Under the pieces are notes generated by a model. That model was not told the origin of the DNA. It made no database searches and worked only from the letters and a program-made list of their open reading frames with translations. Below, one piece after another: positions 1-12,539 of a DNA stretch of 64,000 bases (position 1 is its first letter; the number at the start of each line of letters is the position of its first letter). A program made the translations under genes and the position numbers. This DNA comes from Hetaerina americana (lineage: Eukaryota > Arthropoda > Insecta > Odonata > Calopterygidae): NCBI GenBank assembly GCA_022747635.1, contig JAKTNV010000023.1, positions 7,245,348 to 7,309,347 on the forward strand, read 5' to 3'.

Positions 1-39
1 ATTGAATGTTTTAGTTTTGTGCAAATCTACTTCAGTTTT

Positions 40-660
40 CTGCATACTCACCGTTCACTTTTGAGCATCTTTTGTAATTCTGCTGCAGCTACATGAATCC
101 CTCAACATAGGAGCTCACTGGCTGGGAATGGAACTCTGAGGGCCTTGAGTTCCTCATCATCTTCAAACCCTTGTCCACCAAGTTACTCTTTCAAGTACAA
201 GAAGAGGAAATAGTTACTGAGTGCGAGATTAGGACTGTCGTTAGCAGTCGAAAAATGCTCGTCCGCTACAAATTCTTTGCTCTTTGTGCTGGTTAATAAG
301 CATTTTCAGTTCCCACCTTACAGTTTGTGATATGAGCTTTTCCGTAACAATCATGTAAAGAGTGGTGTGTCCAACCAGAGAAAATTTATCAGCCAGACTA
401 CTCATTGTCAATCAGATAGCAGCTCTTGATTCACTTGTTGAACACTTTCATTGTAGTGGATATGGGCCTGTCACTATGCTCTTCAGCATGCACTTTTGTT
501 TGGCCATATTTGAAATCTAATCATTGTTCTATAACCTTCCATTCACTCATTACTGTAGGTTCATAAACTAGGCACAACTCCTGACGAACTGGGGTAACAG
601 ATGATCCTCTTATAACTAAAAATTGAATCACAGCATGCTCTTCGCAACTGGCGGGAGGAA
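40..660 (-). pseudogene. mariner-like transposase pseudogene, internally deleted
   Basis: Read on the minus strand, the frame opens near 660 with the start of the DNA-binding region (PPASCEEHAVIQFL), continues through VRQELCLVYEPTVMSEWK and KYGQTKVHAEEHSDRP, then VGHTTLYMIVTEKL and QHKEQRICSGRAFFD. It then jumps to the C-terminal part (SPNLALSNYFLFLYLKE, GGQGFEDDEELK). This order matches Tc1/mariner transposases of the type that begin with SCEVRAVIRFLNA-like residues. Several stops and frame changes are present. The segment carrying the first two catalytic acidic residues is missing, and the last one (normally D in SPDLAPSD) reads N. No terminal repeats were found, since the 3' side runs to the window edge. 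This is a dead copy. Confidence 0.75.
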
Positions 661-683
661 TGAGTTTTGTTGACATTGTTGTA

Positions 684-1267
684 CAAGGGCGGTTCAATAA
701 GTACCCGTGTTAGAAATGAAGAAATTTTTCTGCCAATTTGGCAGACAATTTTTCATCGCCAACTTATGATGTAAATATTAATACCCGTTCCGGTCGACAC
801 ACCCGCGGCCTCTGCTACTTCGCGCACTTTTGTTCGTCGATCAGCAAGAATCATGGCGTGGACTTATTGAATGATTTCCTCGGTAACCACGTCTGCCGGG
901 CGTCCTGGTCGCTCCTCATCAAAAACAGATGTTCGCCCACGTTTAAATTCGTTGAACCAATATCTAACTGTGGTCATAGATGGCGAAGTGTCCCCATAAA
1001 CAGCATCCAACTTTGCATTTATCTCCTCGTATTTCTTCTCATCCAAAAACAAAAAGCGAATTACCGAACGATACTGCTCTTTTTCCACCTTAGCGAAAAT
1101 CACGAAACACGTCTTACTCGAATGGCTGCCAAATCCAAATTAACCTTTAAATCAGTCTGAAATTTGTTTCACCATCGTTTGATAGATGACAGCACACGAT
1201 TATAACATAAACTTTCCTCAGGAACGCCATTTGTCGTCAAACACGGGTACTTATTGAACCGCCCTCG
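684..1267 (-). mobile_element. 584-bp internally deleted mariner element with intact terminal repeats
   Basis: The ends are near-perfect inverted repeats of about 28 bp (AGGGCGGTTCAATAAGTACC inward from each end, one mismatch at position 2). TA dinucleotides flank both sides (682-683 and 1268-1269), as expected of Tc1/mariner insertion. The interior codes only for the N-terminal DNA-binding part of a transposase on the minus strand; the catalytic half is gone. A full mariner is about 1.3 kb, so more than half is lost. The intact ends mean it could in principle be mobilised by a related transposase elsewhere in the genome, which is an inference. Confidence 0.9.
864..1103 (-). pseudogene. mariner transposase N-terminal (helix-turn-helix) fragment
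   Basis: The 79 codons read VEKEQYRSVIRFLFLDEKKY, then EINAKLDAVYGDTSPSMTTV, RYWFNEFKRGRTSVFDEERP and GRPADVVTEE. This is the first helix-turn-helix of mariner transposases followed by the conserved D-x-x-R-x-GRP linker. No ATG starts the frame; the first codon at this boundary is GTG, and the frame upstream runs into a stop, so the original start is lost. The frame stops before the second DNA-binding motif and the catalytic domain. It is a relic inside the element at 684-1267. Confidence 0.85.
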
Positions 1268-1383
1268 TATCTGAATTCACTGACAGGCAAACTACAACTG
1301 AATGAAAACAATGTACTTCAGTGGCTTTAAATACAATGAATAGATGATGCTGCATGTGTACAACTTTGTTCTGACCTACAAAC

Positions 1384-3775
<2,392 letters not shown>

Positions 3776-4194
3776 GAGGCCTATTCAATAAAGAATGGCC
3801 AAAAATATTTTTACGGCGGTGACTATCTCCGGGGCTACCTTCCTTTGAAATTGGTTTTCTTCTTGTGTAAAAATTTAAACCAAATCTACCTATATCATAG
3901 GGAAGAACAGATTCTTCATAAGCCTCTTGTAGCATTGCATTGGTCTCGGTTGACGATTATTTCAGGTGAGAGTAAAATTTCAACGCATCGTCGCAAAATA
4001 CCTCCATTGTTGACGTAGGGGAACTGATGTTTCAACTTGCAACGGTTGCCACTGACACAAGACCTGAATCAAATCAATAAAACTTTTACCAGATAAATTG
4101 CGCACTAAACTTGCAGTACAACGTAAAATTTAATTTTGTGTATTAAATTCTACGAATAAAAAGTTAATGTTCTCTCCTTATTGAACAGGCCTCT
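3776..4194. mobile_element. 419-bp mariner-type MITE
   Basis: Inverted ends GAGGCCTATTCAATAA (left) and GAGGCCTGTTCAATAA (right, read inward) are flanked by TA at 3774-3775 and 4195-4196. This is the Tc1/mariner signature. A minus-strand frame inside begins MLQEAYEESVLPYD, weakly like the first helix region of a mariner transposase, suggesting that the element derives from a full mariner by deletion. No usable transposase remains. Confidence 0.75.
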
Positions 4195-5811
4195 TACTCT
4201 CCGAGTATTATTGTAAATACGAGGCCCAATAGCGGGCGTGATAGCTTTCATAATAACTGGTAGGTTTTCTTAAGAGCAAACGCCACTTTTGAGAAACATT
4301 CCAACAGTTTCCGTGAAGGAAATTGGGATGAAGTACGACAATGATATGCAAAAAAGTCTTTAAAAACTGTTTTAATCCATGCTTAAAAACTATTTCAAAT
4401 TCTCAGCTTAAATACGATACCTGAAATAGAATTCAAGAAACATAATAAGGCAACTACGATATGAATTCTTCGGAGTAATATCCATTAATACCCAGAAATT
4501 TTACTTGTTTTCGAAAATATTCATCGAAATGAAGTATCCTGTAAGAAAAAAACCAACCCAGCATGATTGCAATACATTTTAAGAATATAACACAAGATAG
4601 GATTGTTTAACCTGCAAACGTGAATATTCATTCAATTCAACCGAACTCCCATCGATTTTCTTGAATCTACTGCTTGGTTTCGGGAAGTCATAAAAATATG
4701 CTTGTCTTATCTCGATATTGACATTCTTATCGATATCTTTATCAATTATATGGGGAGAATAGAAAAACAAACTGTTGTTCGCGCATTGGTACACCAGTTG
4801 AAATGAAGCTCTTGATTTTCTATAAATGACGGCGTTAGTCAAGTCTGGCGAAAATTGTGGAAATTTGTCGCATTGAGGACATCGGAATCCGTGAAACGAC
4901 TGGAGGCGTTGAATTCGGAAATTGCTCTTACAGAGAAAACTCTTTTACTATTGCATTCATTTAGCAAAATGATCCTGCCTGGAGATCGCCTTAAAGTAAA
5001 CATAAACGAATTAGGATTCTTAATAATTCCATACGTATAGCTCTAGATTTCCTGGAAAAGCCATGCTAAATACATGCAGTATGTATTGAATTGCCTTCAT
5101 GTTAGTAACCGAGAACGCCTTGTAAACTAAGGACTGATATTCGCCAACGGGTCACTTCGTTGGTTAGTCAATGTATGCAATTAGCTTTGCATTAATGTAT
5201 CTTCTCGCAGCTACTTAGCTAAACGCTATTTTGTGTTGAGGCTCGCGATTCTACACGGTTGATATAAGAATCGTGTAGCCAGAACAAGAATGTTTTACGC
5301 TTTGGTAGTTCACTATTGTCGTTAAGGTACCATGAAAAGAAAATGCCGGTCCTGGGGTCGAAACCCGAGTTTTGCCTTTGGTCAGCACCGCCTTAAATCC
5401 AAGGGGTGCGATTTTCTGGCTGAGAAAACGTTTTGAGGAAACTGAGTAGTGGCACAGGGACAGGATGCGGGGCAAATCTTTGAAGTCGACCATACGCATT
5501 TTTATAAATTCGATGGAGAGTTCAATAAAAACCAGTCTTTTTATCTCGGGAAGTGCACATCCTCACATTTACGACAGTATAAAAAATGTTTCTTTAGAAA
5601 GTGATGAAGCTCCACTTAGGGAACCGCACGAAACCAGCCCGAAATTTCTCTCGTCAGTGTGTTCTCGGTCCTACTATGGCTCTCATGTTTTAGTGGGAAC
5701 AAACGATGCGAAAATACCCCGCTGAAAAGTAATAATTGCGTTCAAGGCATGCTCCCCATGAGCTGTCAACAACCGCAATCAGGGAAAAAGTATTTCTTCA
5801 TGTATTTGACG
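4195..5811. other. intergenic DNA without recognised gene
   Basis: Nothing recognisable on either strand. A 61-codon frame at 4855-5040 (+) and overlapping frames at 5251-5725 have no visible family motifs and are probably chance. Confidence 0.45.
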
Positions 5812-6021
5812 TATTATTTATTTTATTTATTTATTTATTTATTCAGTATAAGTCCGAAAACAGCACATTTAGGCCTTTACATCGAACTATTAACAACGAT
5901 AACAATGTCACATTTACAAACACCCAAGCCCTAGATGGAGGGAAACTCACCCAGGCGGGAATCGAACCCGCGACCCTTTGAATGGCAGACGAGGACGTTA
6001 CCCCGCCGCCACCGGGGCCGG
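5812..6021 (-). mobile_element. tRNA-derived SINE with (AAAT)n tail
   Basis: Read on the minus strand, a tRNA-like head carries an A-box-like GGCGGGGTAACG and a clear B box (GGGTTCGATTCCCGCC). A roughly 130-bp unrelated body follows, then a tail of AAAT/ATAA repeats at 5812-5843. Head, body and simple-repeat tail in this order define a tRNA-derived SINE. It would be transcribed by RNA polymerase III and moved by a LINE in trans. No clear target duplication was seen. Confidence 0.75.
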
Positions 6022-6318
6022 CAATTAAAACAATTAAACCTTGCATTCGGAGGAATATGGCACCAGCGAGATGTGAAACTTCAGGCGCGGTATCCATTGG
6101 CGGTTGCTTGGAAACCGACGAAAATGATAATCGAATCACAAAACAAATCCTTGAAGATCGCTTAGTTAAGAGGATAATACCTCGAGAAATAATGAGAGAA
6201 AATGTTGAAAAGTGACTCAAGACGCTTCTCTTAAGAGTTGAGCAAAAAATATCATAGCAGAATGCTCACCAGGAAAACGTAATAAATTATTGCATTTCCT
6301 GAATGAATCGGAGAAGTT

Positions 6319-6386
6319 TCCTGAATTGGCCCCCATGCCCTGAATGGATGGATTTCACACGACTTCGTTCGGGATGAGCTCTAACT
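6319..6386 (+). mobile_element. SINE tail fragment (SINE-3 type)
   Basis: GGCCCCCATGCCCTGAATGG followed by GATTTCACACGACTTCG resembles 34973-35030 (GGCCCCCCTACCCTAATAT, then GAATTTCACACATGAAGTGC). It is probably the 3' body of the SINE type seen at 34.8 kb, without its tRNA-like head. Confidence 0.4.
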
Positions 6387-6394
6387 TCACCAAA

Positions 6395-7430
6395 ATATAG
6401 GAATAGTGAATAGGAAAAGGACAAGGAAACCATGGGATACATAAGTGCACAGATGATTAAAAGGTTGGACGAGAGAAGGAAATGGAAGAATGTAAATGCG
6501 GAGTTGGGTAAAAGGAAGTATAATGGGTTCAACAATAAACTGAGGCGCTAACAAAGAGAGTTTTTCATATTGTTTTGATATTTTGCATAATGTTTTTTTA
6601 TTGATATGAAGTGTAAAACATGTATTGACAAAGCCATGCATAATTCTATGCTTATGGTGAATGAATAAATTGAATTGAATTGAGTGAAAGAGGCGCGGTG
6701 GAAGACGCAGTGCTAGGATATAGAAAGTTTACAGGGAAAGGGTGAAATGGGTACGCTATACAAGAAGGTGAAAGCACTGTTAGTAAGTAAATCGTTGATC
6801 GGGAATCAGGAACGAATCCAAGGTAAGTAAGGGGAAATATTAGTTGAACCAGAAAGGATCCAAGAGAGACGGATGGAATATATAGCAGTGAATGGTAAAT
6901 ATATTAGACCAGCAAGTTTAAATATAGAAAGAGAGTACAGGACATGAATATGGAGAGTCAGCATGGGCAGTGTTACGAAGAGGAGTAAGACAGGGGTGTC
7001 CACTTTCACCTGTTTTATTCAACGCATAGTATGTGACGGAAACGATTAAAGAGGCATGGGAAGAACTGGAGGTAAGAATGAAAGGTGATGAACAACTCAT
7101 AAAATCAGTTAAATTTGCGGATGCCCAAGCTCTAGTTTGTCAGTCAGCTAAGGGGTTGCAAACACTGCTGAGTACATTAGGAGATCAGTGCGATAGGTAT
7201 GTGATGAGAATAAAAATTAAAATAAAAGAAAGGTTTCGTGGATTTCGAGAAAGAGGAAGTTAAACGTTTAAATAGGAGGGCAAAAAGTAGAGCAGGTGTA
7301 AAACTATATTGGAAGTGTTAAGGACGAAAATGGTTATAGTAGCATGGGGCATAAGGTGAAGAATTGCATCAGGCAAAGAAGCTTTCACAAGGAGGGAATA
7401 GTTGGACACGTTGAGTAAGGATGTTAGATG
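6395..7430 (+). mobile_element. RTE-type LINE copy A, old and decayed
   Basis: The order follows the better-preserved copies B and C. It starts with a linker (RKPWDT), then a KGEMGTLYKKVKALLVSKS stretch. Next are the reverse-transcriptase motif GVRQGCPLSPVLFN near 6985-7025 and SVKFADAQALVCQSAKGLQ near 7108-7160. The last corresponds to the catalytic FADD box but reads FADA, so one metal-binding aspartate is lost. The C-terminal region follows and breaks off near the GTLSKD motif. Many frame breaks are present. A 130-bp insertion with an ATTGA-repeat tail (6559-6686) interrupts it. Confidence 0.8.
6559..6686 (+). mobile_element. short retroposon inserted in LINE copy A
   Basis: AT-rich segment ending in tandem ATTGA units. 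AAAGAG lies on both sides (6553-6558 and 6687-6692), a possible target duplication. LINE copy A resumes in the right order after it. It may be the 3' end of an unidentified LINE or a SINE. Confidence 0.45.
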
Positions 7431-7674
7431 CATGTTGATATATAGGGGTCTTTATTTGGGCGGAATTGAGACCAAATGGTCCCTTCTTCCAGGGAGATAA
7501 GGCGGGTAAGGTAATAGTTGACGCAGGGAAGAGAGATGGGAAGAATATATAGAAGAACTGTTTAGTGAAGAACTTAGACCAACAAAGTTAGACATAGAAA
7601 AGGAACATGATCTAGAGGAAGATAGCTTAGGTCCAGGCATACTAGACGATGAGATAGAAAGGGCAATAAGGGAG

Positions 7675-8287
7675 ATGAAACTAAATAAGGCCGTGGGGGT
7701 GGATAACATTCCTGCGGAATTACTGAAATGTTTAGGAAAATGTGGTAGGAAGAGGCTATATGGGCTGATTCGTAGTATCTATGAGGAAGGAATCTGGCCG
7801 GAAGACTTTGTGAGATCAGTTTTAATACCTATTCCTAAAAAGGAACTACAGGACGATAAGTTTGATATCCCACGCAGCTAAAGTTGTTCTCAGGATCATA
7901 AACAAAAGGATAGAGAGTAGGGCTAATGATTACTTAGGGGATGATCAGTTTGGGTTCAGGAAGGGGAGAGGTACGGGTAATGCCATTGCAGTAATGAGAT
8001 TATTAATCGAGAGGAATATAGAACACAACCAGGAGGTATTTGCCTGTTTCGTAGATTTCGAAAAAGCGTTTGATAGAGTGAATTGGGGAAAACTAATGAG
8101 TATATTGGCAGAAAATAGGAATATATTGGAGGGAAAGGAGGCTAATCCGCAACCTGTACATGTCTCAGACTGCTCAGGTGCGAGTCGGGAACGGGGAATC
8201 CGGATGGGCAGTGTTAGGAAGAGGCGTAAAGCAGGGTTGCCCATTATCACCGTTTTTGTTCAACCTGTGTGTAGAGGAAATGAATAA
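7675..8287 (+). pseudogene. RTE reverse transcriptase, fingers/palm fragments (two frames)
   Basis: Two overlapping frames (7675-7881 and 7862-8287) together give the N-terminal half of the reverse transcriptase: KAVGVDNIPAELL, ISHAAKVVLRIINKRIESRA, GDDQFGFRKGRGTG, then VFACFVDFEKAFDRVNWGKL, where the aspartate of VDFEKAFD binds metal in active enzymes. Compared with copy C, the stretch coding for KVKATSCEDYR is mostly deleted near 7845, causing the frame change. Codons after about 8110 in the second frame are out of frame with the family. Confidence 0.85.
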
Positions 8288-8807
8288 AGAGGAAGAACTG
8301 GAGGTAAGAAAGAAAGTGGGCGGGGAATTGGTAAAATTAATTAGGTTTACTGATGACCAAGCTTTAGTTTGTCAGTCAGCCAAGGGGTTGCAAGCCTTGC
8401 TGAGTGAATTGGAAATTCAGTGCCACAGGTATGGGATGAAAATCAATATTAATAAAACAAAGGTTATGCGATTTTCTAGGAAGAAAAAGGCTAAGCTTAA
8501 CATGAAAGTAGGAGGGCAAAAACTAGAGCAGGTAGAACAGTTTACGTATCTCGGTACTGTTTTGGACCAACACGGCCAAAGTAGTAGGGACGTAAGGAGA
8601 AGAATTGCGCTAGGGAAAGAGGCTTTCACCAGGAGGAGGGAGTTGATGACAGGGACGTTGAGTAAGGATATTAAGAAAAGACTCGTGAAAACTTTGATAT
8701 GGAGCGTAGCTATTTACGGCGCGGAAACGTGGTCATTGAAGCAGGAGGATGGACGTAGACCGGAGGTTTTTGAAATGTGGTTGTGGAGAAGAATGGAGAA
8801 GGTTTAA
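8160..8807 (+). pseudogene. RTE reverse transcriptase, palm/thumb and C-terminal region
   Basis: This 215-codon frame starts inside the element, so the ATG is not a natural start. It carries AVLGRGVKQGCPLSPFLFNL and LIRFTDDQALVCQSAKGLQ. The active-site box is F-T-D-D here against F-A-D-D in copy C. KINI-NKTKVMRFSRKKK and EQVEQFTYLGTVLDQHGQ follow, then the RTE C-terminal signature GKEAFTRRRELMTGTLSKD and SVAIYGAETWSLKQED. Both catalytic aspartates are kept. It is the longest LINE frame on the plus strand. Confidence 0.85.
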
Positions 8808-9196
8808 ATGGACAGAGAAGAAAACAAATGAGGAAGTACTTGGTATGGTGGGCGAAGAGAGGGGTTTGTTGGGAGCAATCCTATGGAGGCAGGAAAAGTG
8901 GCTGAAGGGCGTATTGACCGGCAGCGGGATTTTGAAGACTGTAATTGAGGGGAGAATGTTAGGCAAACGAGGAAAGGGAAGGAGCAGGATAGGGCTGTTG
9001 GACGGGATGAAGGGAGGAAGAAAGTACTCAGAGATGAAGAGGGATCTGATGTAGAGTGGGATACTGGATTTTGAATTTTGTTAGGAGTCACCAAATGTTT
9101 ATTTGGTAGCTGTGTCCATCCAAAGACCTAACTTGACCGGTATATTACCTAATAATAATAATAGCAGCAGTAGACGTTTTCGTGTTTTTCGTTACA

Positions 9197-10270
9197 ATGG
9201 AAAAAACTTGAATTTCCTGCTGTTATAAAATTCTTTGTTTTTTGATGGATTAACCCCAAAGGAAAATCATCCGAAGTTGACAAAAGTTTAAGGGGACTCA
9301 TTTCCTCCAAGATCAACCATTAAAAGTTGGGCAGCTGAATTTAAACGTGGTCGCACATCCCTAAAAGATGACCCACGTGAAGGACAGCCAAAAACCGCAA
9401 CCACACCGGAAGCCATCGAAAAGATGCACGATATCGTGTTGGACGATAGGGGAGTTTTGGTGAGATAGATAAGGCCTTGGAAATATGGGAAGGAAGGGTG
9501 CGAAACATCTTCCACAAAGATTTTGGGATGCGAAAGCTCTTCGCAAGGTGGGTGCCGCATTTGCTGAATGCCGATCCAAAGCAAATGCACAAACGATTTT
9601 CGCAGCAATGTTTGGATCGATTAAAGTGGGAACCGACCGATTTTGAGCGGCGATTTGTCACCATGGATGAGAAATATGTCCACCACTACATGCCAGAAGC
9701 GAAACAGCAGTCGAAGCAGTGGGTGGAAGCCGTGGGTGGTCGGTGCAAAGAAAGCCAAGTCGATCGCATTTGCCGGAAAGATCATGGCCAGCGTGTTTTG
9801 GGATGCGAAAGGGATCCTTTAATTGATCGCCTTGAGAAAGGCAGAACAATTACAGGGGAATATTACTCAAACCTTGTTGACCAGCTGGGTGCCAAAATTC
9901 GCGGGGAGAGGTCTGGCTTAAAGAAGAAAAAAATCATCTAATCATATTTCACCATGACAAAATTCTGTCACCTGCTCATAAAGGTGCGTTGGCGATGGGA
10001 AAACTGCGGGATTTGGGATACGATTTGCCCAGCCATTCCCCACAATCTCCTGATTTAGCAACCTCAGACTTCCTTCTGTTCCCAAACCTGAAGAAATGTG
10101 TTTCTAGAATGCGCTTCGCGTCCAATGAAGAAGTTGAAAGGGCCGTAAATGGATATTTTCACAGCCTTCCTGACTCTCACTTCCGCAGAGGAACACTGAT
10201 TTTGGAGACACGCTGGACCAAGTGTGTTGAAGTCAAGGCAGATTTTCTAGATGAATCATTATGTAACTGA
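9197..10270 (+). pseudogene. mariner transposase pseudogene, near full length
   Basis: An ATG at 9197 starts MEKT and a stop follows. The family frame continues through FDGLTPKENHPKLTKV, SWAAEFKRGRTSLKDDPREG and HDIVLDDRGVLVR, then FHKDFGMRKLFARWVPHLLN, RRFVTMDEKYVHHYMPEAKQ and ITGEYYSNLVDQLGAKIRG. It ends with FHHDKILSPAHKGALAMGKL, SPQSPDLATSDFLLFPNLKK and HFRRGTLILETRWTKCVEVK. All three acidic positions of the D,D34D triad can be found (TMDE, FHHD, SPDLA). Total span is close to the usual 345 codons, but at least three frameshifts and several stops break it. One frameshift lies within the catalytic domain near 9745. Confidence 0.88.
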
Positions 10271-10323
10271 AAATCGCCATCTTTCATTGCCAGTCCGAAG
10301 TTGAAGTTTTCACCTAGCCCTCG
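9197..10323 (+). mobile_element. mariner element, 5' end lost
   Basis: It contains a nearly full-length decayed transposase (see next entry). Its right end at about 10323 reads, inward, CGAGGGCTAGGTGAAAACTT and is followed by TA. No matching left repeat was found upstream of 9197, where the RTE copy B tail lies close by. The left end was probably lost. Confidence 0.75.
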
Positions 10324-10459
10324 TAGATCACAGGTTTTCCAATGAAGGAAATATAGCTAATTTAACACCTAAATTAAAAATTTTTGAAAGGGAGGAACAG
10401 AGTAATTGAAGACCTTTCTCTCTCAGATTAATATGATGCAAGTTCATGGAGAATCCATA

Positions 10460-10935
10460 CAAGTGTTCGAACGACAATGAGACATCTCGATACAAGCTTT
10501 CACTGATAACAACCTATTCTGGTTTCCGAAAGGGCAGTTCTTGTGAGACAGAACCTGGGCTTTTTTCAATCACGTGCTACGATGGGGAGGAAATCAGGTT
10601 CCAGCAAACGTAGTTTCCTTAAACTTAAAGGAAGCTTTCGACAAAAATTCTCATAACAGCTCCTGAGAAAACTAGAATAGAAGTCTATACCGTATGCAAA
10701 TTGTCCTAGGTAGATATTAGTGATTTTTGAAGTGGTAGTGTACATAGGCTTCTATTCTAGCGTTCTCAGTAGTTTATTATGAGAAATTTCTTCAGAAACT
10801 AACTTGATGCTTAAGGACACCGGAGAATTACTTCCTACCTAGCCTATGCAGATGGCTCTAATGCAGTGGAAGTCACATCAGGTGTTTCCCCAGGGTAGTG
10901 TCATCGGACCTCTTGTGTTCTTTTTTCTCGACAAT
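10460..10935 (+). mobile_element. CR1/Jockey-like LINE reverse transcriptase fragment
   Basis: Plus-strand motifs in several frames: SGFRKGSSCETE near 10530, a decayed motif A region (SLNLKEAFDKNSHN-like) near 10616-10655 and HQVFPQGSVIGPLVFFF near 10875-10925. These match the GF-xx-G-SCETQL, DFxKAFD and GVPQGSVLGPLLF motifs of CR1/Jockey-type reverse transcriptases. The part between motif A and GVPQGS is partly scrambled: 10671-10690 and 10741-10765 look like inverted copies of each other. Confidence 0.65.
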
Positions 10936-11259
10936 CAATCACGAAAATTGACCTATGGGCTTTGGATTCCAAGATCCAGCAACAATAAGATAAGATAAGG
11001 GCAACAATACACTCTCGGGTCTTCGCACGTCGTAATTCTTGTTGCAGGGGAATGAAGAATACTATTCGAATTGTAACTAGGAAAGTGAAGACTTTTTTGA
11101 GAACTTGCAAATTAGGGGAGGTCAAATAAATTTGAAAAATGATGATACTAATGCCTTGGGAGTCAGTAAACCCAGGTGAGAGGGTTTTACTAAGGGTAAT
11201 TCGGAAGGGAGGAATCTGAAAGAATGGAGTTGCGGTTATCATACCGACCAGAAGCAAGA

Positions 11260-11770
11260 AATGAACCGGGTTCCTATACAATTCCTCTTTCCGACTTCAA
11301 GTCATGTAGATGAAGTGGTGGAATTATTTTATGACCAAATCGCCGAGCTTCTAAAGTTAACCTCTGCAAAGGATGATGTAATAATCATGGGCGATTTCTA
11401 AGCGGAAGTCGATTGCTACAGGTAAAGGAAAATAGTAGGTAGATCTTGACTTGATGAAATGAATTTGAGGAGGAGGAAATGTTTTCTGGCGTGATATGTT
11501 GGAAGTTAACCATCACGGAAATGAAAATAACTGGTCATCTGTTGATGACACAACGTATTGAAACCTAGGCCGTCTCGATAAAAATGTACTGCTGAGTTCA
11601 ACAAGTTGTTTTCATTTTCGTGACTTTTAAAGGTCTGCGATTAACTTGTCTTGGTTATTTCTAATACAGTTTCTGAAGTGCCTAACAGAAGACGCCACAC
11701 TTGGGAGACTTTTGACACCACCAAAAGACGTCCTTTCCCTAGGCGTAGAATTGAGAGTGACCACAACTTA
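11260..11770 (+). mobile_element. RTE-like LINE endonuclease fragment
   Basis: The frame VQFLFPTSSHVDEVVELFYD, QIAELLKLTSAKDDVIIMGD resembles the central part of RTE apurinic-like endonucleases (YMPTxxHxDEEVExxYDQI followed by VIVMGDFNA). The aspartate of GDF is present, but the next codon is a stop where the catalytic asparagine belongs. Further down, RRIESDHNLATTK near 11745-11785 matches the SDHN catalytic motif. The region between is broken. Confidence 0.6.
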
Positions 11771-11879
11771 GCCACGACTAAATGAAACATCATATTAAAA
11801 AACTTGGGTAATCATACAAAGGAAATGGAATGCATTGTCGCAAGGGTAATGCGTCAGCACAATCAAACTCTTGGAAACC

Positions 11880-12490
11880 ACCACCGCGACCACCGGCTAA
11901 TCAGTCCGGGGGCTGATACCGGGAGAACGTTGTGAGTCAGGGGCGGAGTCACGAGTGATTCCCCCGGCCCTGCCGTGCGTCACAAGAGAGACAACCCTTT
12001 GTACCCTGAGCTCCGATAAAAGGTTGACCACCCTCGGCAGACGGGCGGCCCGCCAGTGTAATCCTGATCGCCCATAACCTCGGACCAGCCGTGCTCCGCT
12101 CGGAATTCGGTCCACGCCCGCTCCCTATCCCCGCTTCCCCGGACCAGCCTCGCTACGTAAGGGTTCGGTCCCTTCCTCACCGATACCTCCAGACCAGCTC
12201 GCTCGAGTTACCGGTCTACATCCCATCCCCCGGCCGGTTCCTTCCGACGACATGACGCCGACGACGCCTCTGGTCACCCTTCAGCCCGGTCAATCCTCTT
12301 GTCCTCCTGTAAGTACCTACCCAAGTCTTCCCTTCACTTCCTACTCTCTCGCGGCATTGTCTCATGAGCTGTGTACCGCCATACTGTCAAACCTTCTGTT
12401 ACGCACATAAAAATACCTGTACCGACGACCGCTCTTGTTATTTAATTAATACCCTCAACCCTTGTTGTCGCGGATTCGGAGCGCTGCGAC
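11880..12490. other. GC-rich block, possible solo LTR
   Basis: A 600-bp GC-rich block stands out from its AT-rich surroundings. It contains a TATA-like GATAAAAGG near 12017 and ends with GGAGCGCTGCGACA near 12493. Its internal copies of CGGACCAGC/AGACCAGCTCGC recur at about 60-bp spacing. A TG...CA bounded solo LTR (about 11930-12493) would fit, but I found no matching target duplication and no second copy. Minus-strand frames at 11897-12180 look like GC-driven chance. Confidence 0.3.
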
Positions 12491-12539
12491 AGCATTTTCC
12501 CTCCCAATAAATGAGTAGAATAAATCTGGGGAAATATTT

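Larger units (their letters stand above)
7490..9171 (+). mobile_element. RTE-type LINE copy B, 5'-truncated
   Basis: This covers the reverse-transcriptase domain, C-terminal region and 3' end of an RTE LINE. Motifs in order: KAVGVDNIPAELLKCLGKCG (7687-7746), QFGFRKGRGTGNAIAVMRLL, VDFEKAFDRVNW (motif A aspartate present), GVKQGCPLSPFLFNLC, RFTDDQALVCQS and KININKTKVMRFSRKKK-like residues. The C-terminal motif is YGAETWSLKQED. The 3' tail ends in ACCTAATAATAATAATA near 9171. A deletion of about 20 bp near 7845 and further frame breaks make it non-coding as a whole. It is very similar to copy C at 57-60 kb. RTE elements reverse-transcribe their own RNA at a nicked target site. Confidence 0.9.

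Noticed and set aside
738..1160. 140-codon plus-strand frame
   Set aside because: It is antisense to the mariner helix-turn-helix region at 864-1103 and has no motif of its own.
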